Positions 63,176-64,000 of a DNA stretch of 64,000 nt are shown here, piece by piece. How positions within the stretch are numbered: the stretch's first letter is position 1; each line of letters begins with the position of its first letter. The notes under the pieces were generated by a model that was given only the letters and a program-made list of their open reading frames with translations, had not been told where the DNA came from and ran no database searches. Where the stretch lies: assembly GCA_963922715.1 (NCBI GenBank), contig CAWUJT010000001.1:16002-80001 (forward strand), given 5' to 3'. The stretch is from CAWUJT01 sp963922715 (lineage in GTDB: Bacteria > Pseudomonadota > Alphaproteobacteria > Rhodobacterales > Rhodobacteraceae). The position numbers and the translations under genes are program-made.

Positions 63176-63951
63176 CGCATTGGGTTTTCAATATCGTCAC
63201 GGCGCTAAGCATTTGCCCAACCTTTGTTGGCGCACAGAGTTTTGAGGATGTGGTCGCGGATCTCAGTCAAAGTGAAGTTGCGATTAATACCAGCTTTTCT
63301 GGATCCGAGATCCTTATTTTCGGTGCGGTGAAGCGGCTTGAACCTGTACCCATAGATGCGGCCCCACTCGAAGTAATTGTTGCAGTGTCAGGGCCATCAA
63401 GTCCTGTCATTGTCCGACGCAAAGACAGACGCTTTGGGATTTGGGTCAATACCGAAGCGGCCTTTGTGGATGCCGCGCCTTCATTTTATGCGGTGGCCAG
63501 TTCTGCCCCGCTGTCGGAGGCGTTGCTAATGACAGATGATATTGAGCATCGGATCACCCTTGATCGTGCGATCCGGGCTGTTGACGCCGTCACCCCAGGT
63601 GAGGACATCAATCAGTTCACAGAGGCGTTGGTGCGGATCAAAACCAAAGAGACTGCCTACCAAACCAAAGCTGCCTCTGTCGATCTGCTCGACGAAACGC
63701 TGTTCTCCACCACGGTGGCGCTGCCCGCGAATTTGGTGGAAGGCGATTATGAGGTCCGTATCTTTCTGACACGCGGGGGGAGGGTAGTCGCCGATTTTAG
63801 CGATACGATCAATGTGAGTAAAGTGGGCCTGGAGCAATTCATCTATGAACTCGCGCACGAGCAACCGCTGATCTACGGGTTTCTGTCACTCCTTATAGCG
63901 ATTGTCGCCGGCTGGAGCGCGTCGGCGGTGTTTCGTCTTGTGCGGGTCTAA
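63172..63951 (+). CDS. TIGR02186-family membrane-anchored protein
   Basis: A 259-residue protein of the conserved TIGR02186 family, found next to TauE/SafE genes in alphaproteobacteria. The N-terminus looks like a signal (TTG start; MTHWVFNIVTALSICPTFVGA), the middle is a beta-rich periplasmic domain (SFSGSEILIFGAV, VSGPSSPVIVRRKDRRFGIWVN), and the C-terminus ends with a membrane helix (LIYGFLSLLIAIVAGWSASAV, in part). Function unknown; it may be a periplasmic partner of the exporter. The start is TTG 63172, overlapping the exporter stop by 4 bases. The 49 bases to the end of the window hold no further recognised gene. Confidence 0.85.
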   Translation: MTHWVFNIVTALSICPTFVGAQSFEDVVADLSQSEVAINTSFSGSEILIFGAVKRLEPVPIDAAPLEVIVAVSGPSSPVIVRRKDRRFGIWVNTEAAFVDAAPSFYAVASSAPLSEALLMTDDIEHRITLDRAIRAVDAVTPGEDINQFTEALVRIKTKETAYQTKAASVDLLDETLFSTTVALPANLVEGDYEVRIFLTRGGRVVADFSDTINVSKVGLEQFIYELAHEQPLIYGFLSLLIAIVAGWSASAVFRLVRV

Positions 63952-64000
63952 TCTAAACTTGTCAGCATAAGATCTGCCTTGGACCTGTCACGGTTTGATG

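Overview
The window looks like chromosomal DNA of an alphaproteobacterium in the order Rhodobacterales, most likely the Roseobacter group. Supporting signs are: an F1 operon atpHAGDC separated from the Fo genes; murA followed by a DUF2948 gene; Hsp20 followed by DUF1150; a TauE/TIGR02186 pair; an RNase E with a long acidic insertion in its N-terminal half; a tRNA-His that lacks G-1 and carries A73; a direct-repeat SOS box (GAAC-N7-GAAC) before recA; and a flg/fli operon in the roseobacter order. Base composition is moderate, and by eye clearly more AT-rich across dctBD, rne and the MotA-like gene (about 17.5-25 kb). The species cannot be named from the sequence alone. Almost all of the window is core genome. 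No phage, insertion sequence, integrase or CRISPR array was seen.

Layout. 0-2.1 kb: infA, maf, an RNase E/G-like gene and yacG, tightly overlapped. 2.1-4.3 kb: a two-gene chromate module (rhodanese-ChrB, ChrA), the clearest accessory insert. 4.4-12.2 kb: maeB and a small sulfotransferase on the minus strand, then recA (SOS box), alaS and a hydrolase. 12.3-17.5 kb: a 51-aa basic protein, murA, DUF2948, then adenosine kinase and nth on the minus strand, an Ada-type repair protein and purQ. 17.5-23.7 kb: dctB, an atypical dctD, a 413-bp structured intergenic region and rne. 23.9-31.9 kb: a MotA/TolQ-like and giant coiled-coil MotB/OmpA-like pair, facing a LytM peptidase, clpA and gloB. 32-37.7 kb: a methyltransferase and atpHAGDC. 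37.8-46.5 kb: ubiK, lgt, a MidA-type methyltransferase, pgeF, small proteins, purEK, Hsp20/DUF1150, a patatin, a pseudouridine synthase and tRNA-His. 46.5-52.4 kb: fliI divergent from flgBC-fliEQ-flgFGAH-fliL. 52.4-56 kb: a HugZ-like protein, an aminotransferase, a universal stress protein, nfuA-tsaB-rimI. 56.1-62.2 kb: a BMP-type nucleoside ABC importer with an embedded LysE exporter and purine nucleoside phosphorylase. 62.2-64 kb: TauE/SafE and TIGR02186.

Functional themes: translation and RNA processing (infA, two RNase E/G proteins, alaS, rimI, tsaB, tRNA-His), purine synthesis and salvage (purQ, purEK, adenosine kinase, nucleoside importer, PNP), energy (F1 ATP synthase, ubiK, malic enzyme), envelope (murA, lgt, pgeF, M23 peptidase, motor-like pair), DNA repair (recA, nth, ada) and motility.

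The most unusual items are: a DctD-family regulator that has lost the GAFTGA loop and has a permuted Walker B; a proton-channel-like pair whose OmpA subunit carries about 600 residues of predicted coiled coil; and an nfuA promoter with an Irr-type box plus a perfect TGTGAT-N4-ATCACA palindrome between its -35 and -10. None of these proves a new system. The coiled-coil motor pair is the best candidate for under-described biology here.
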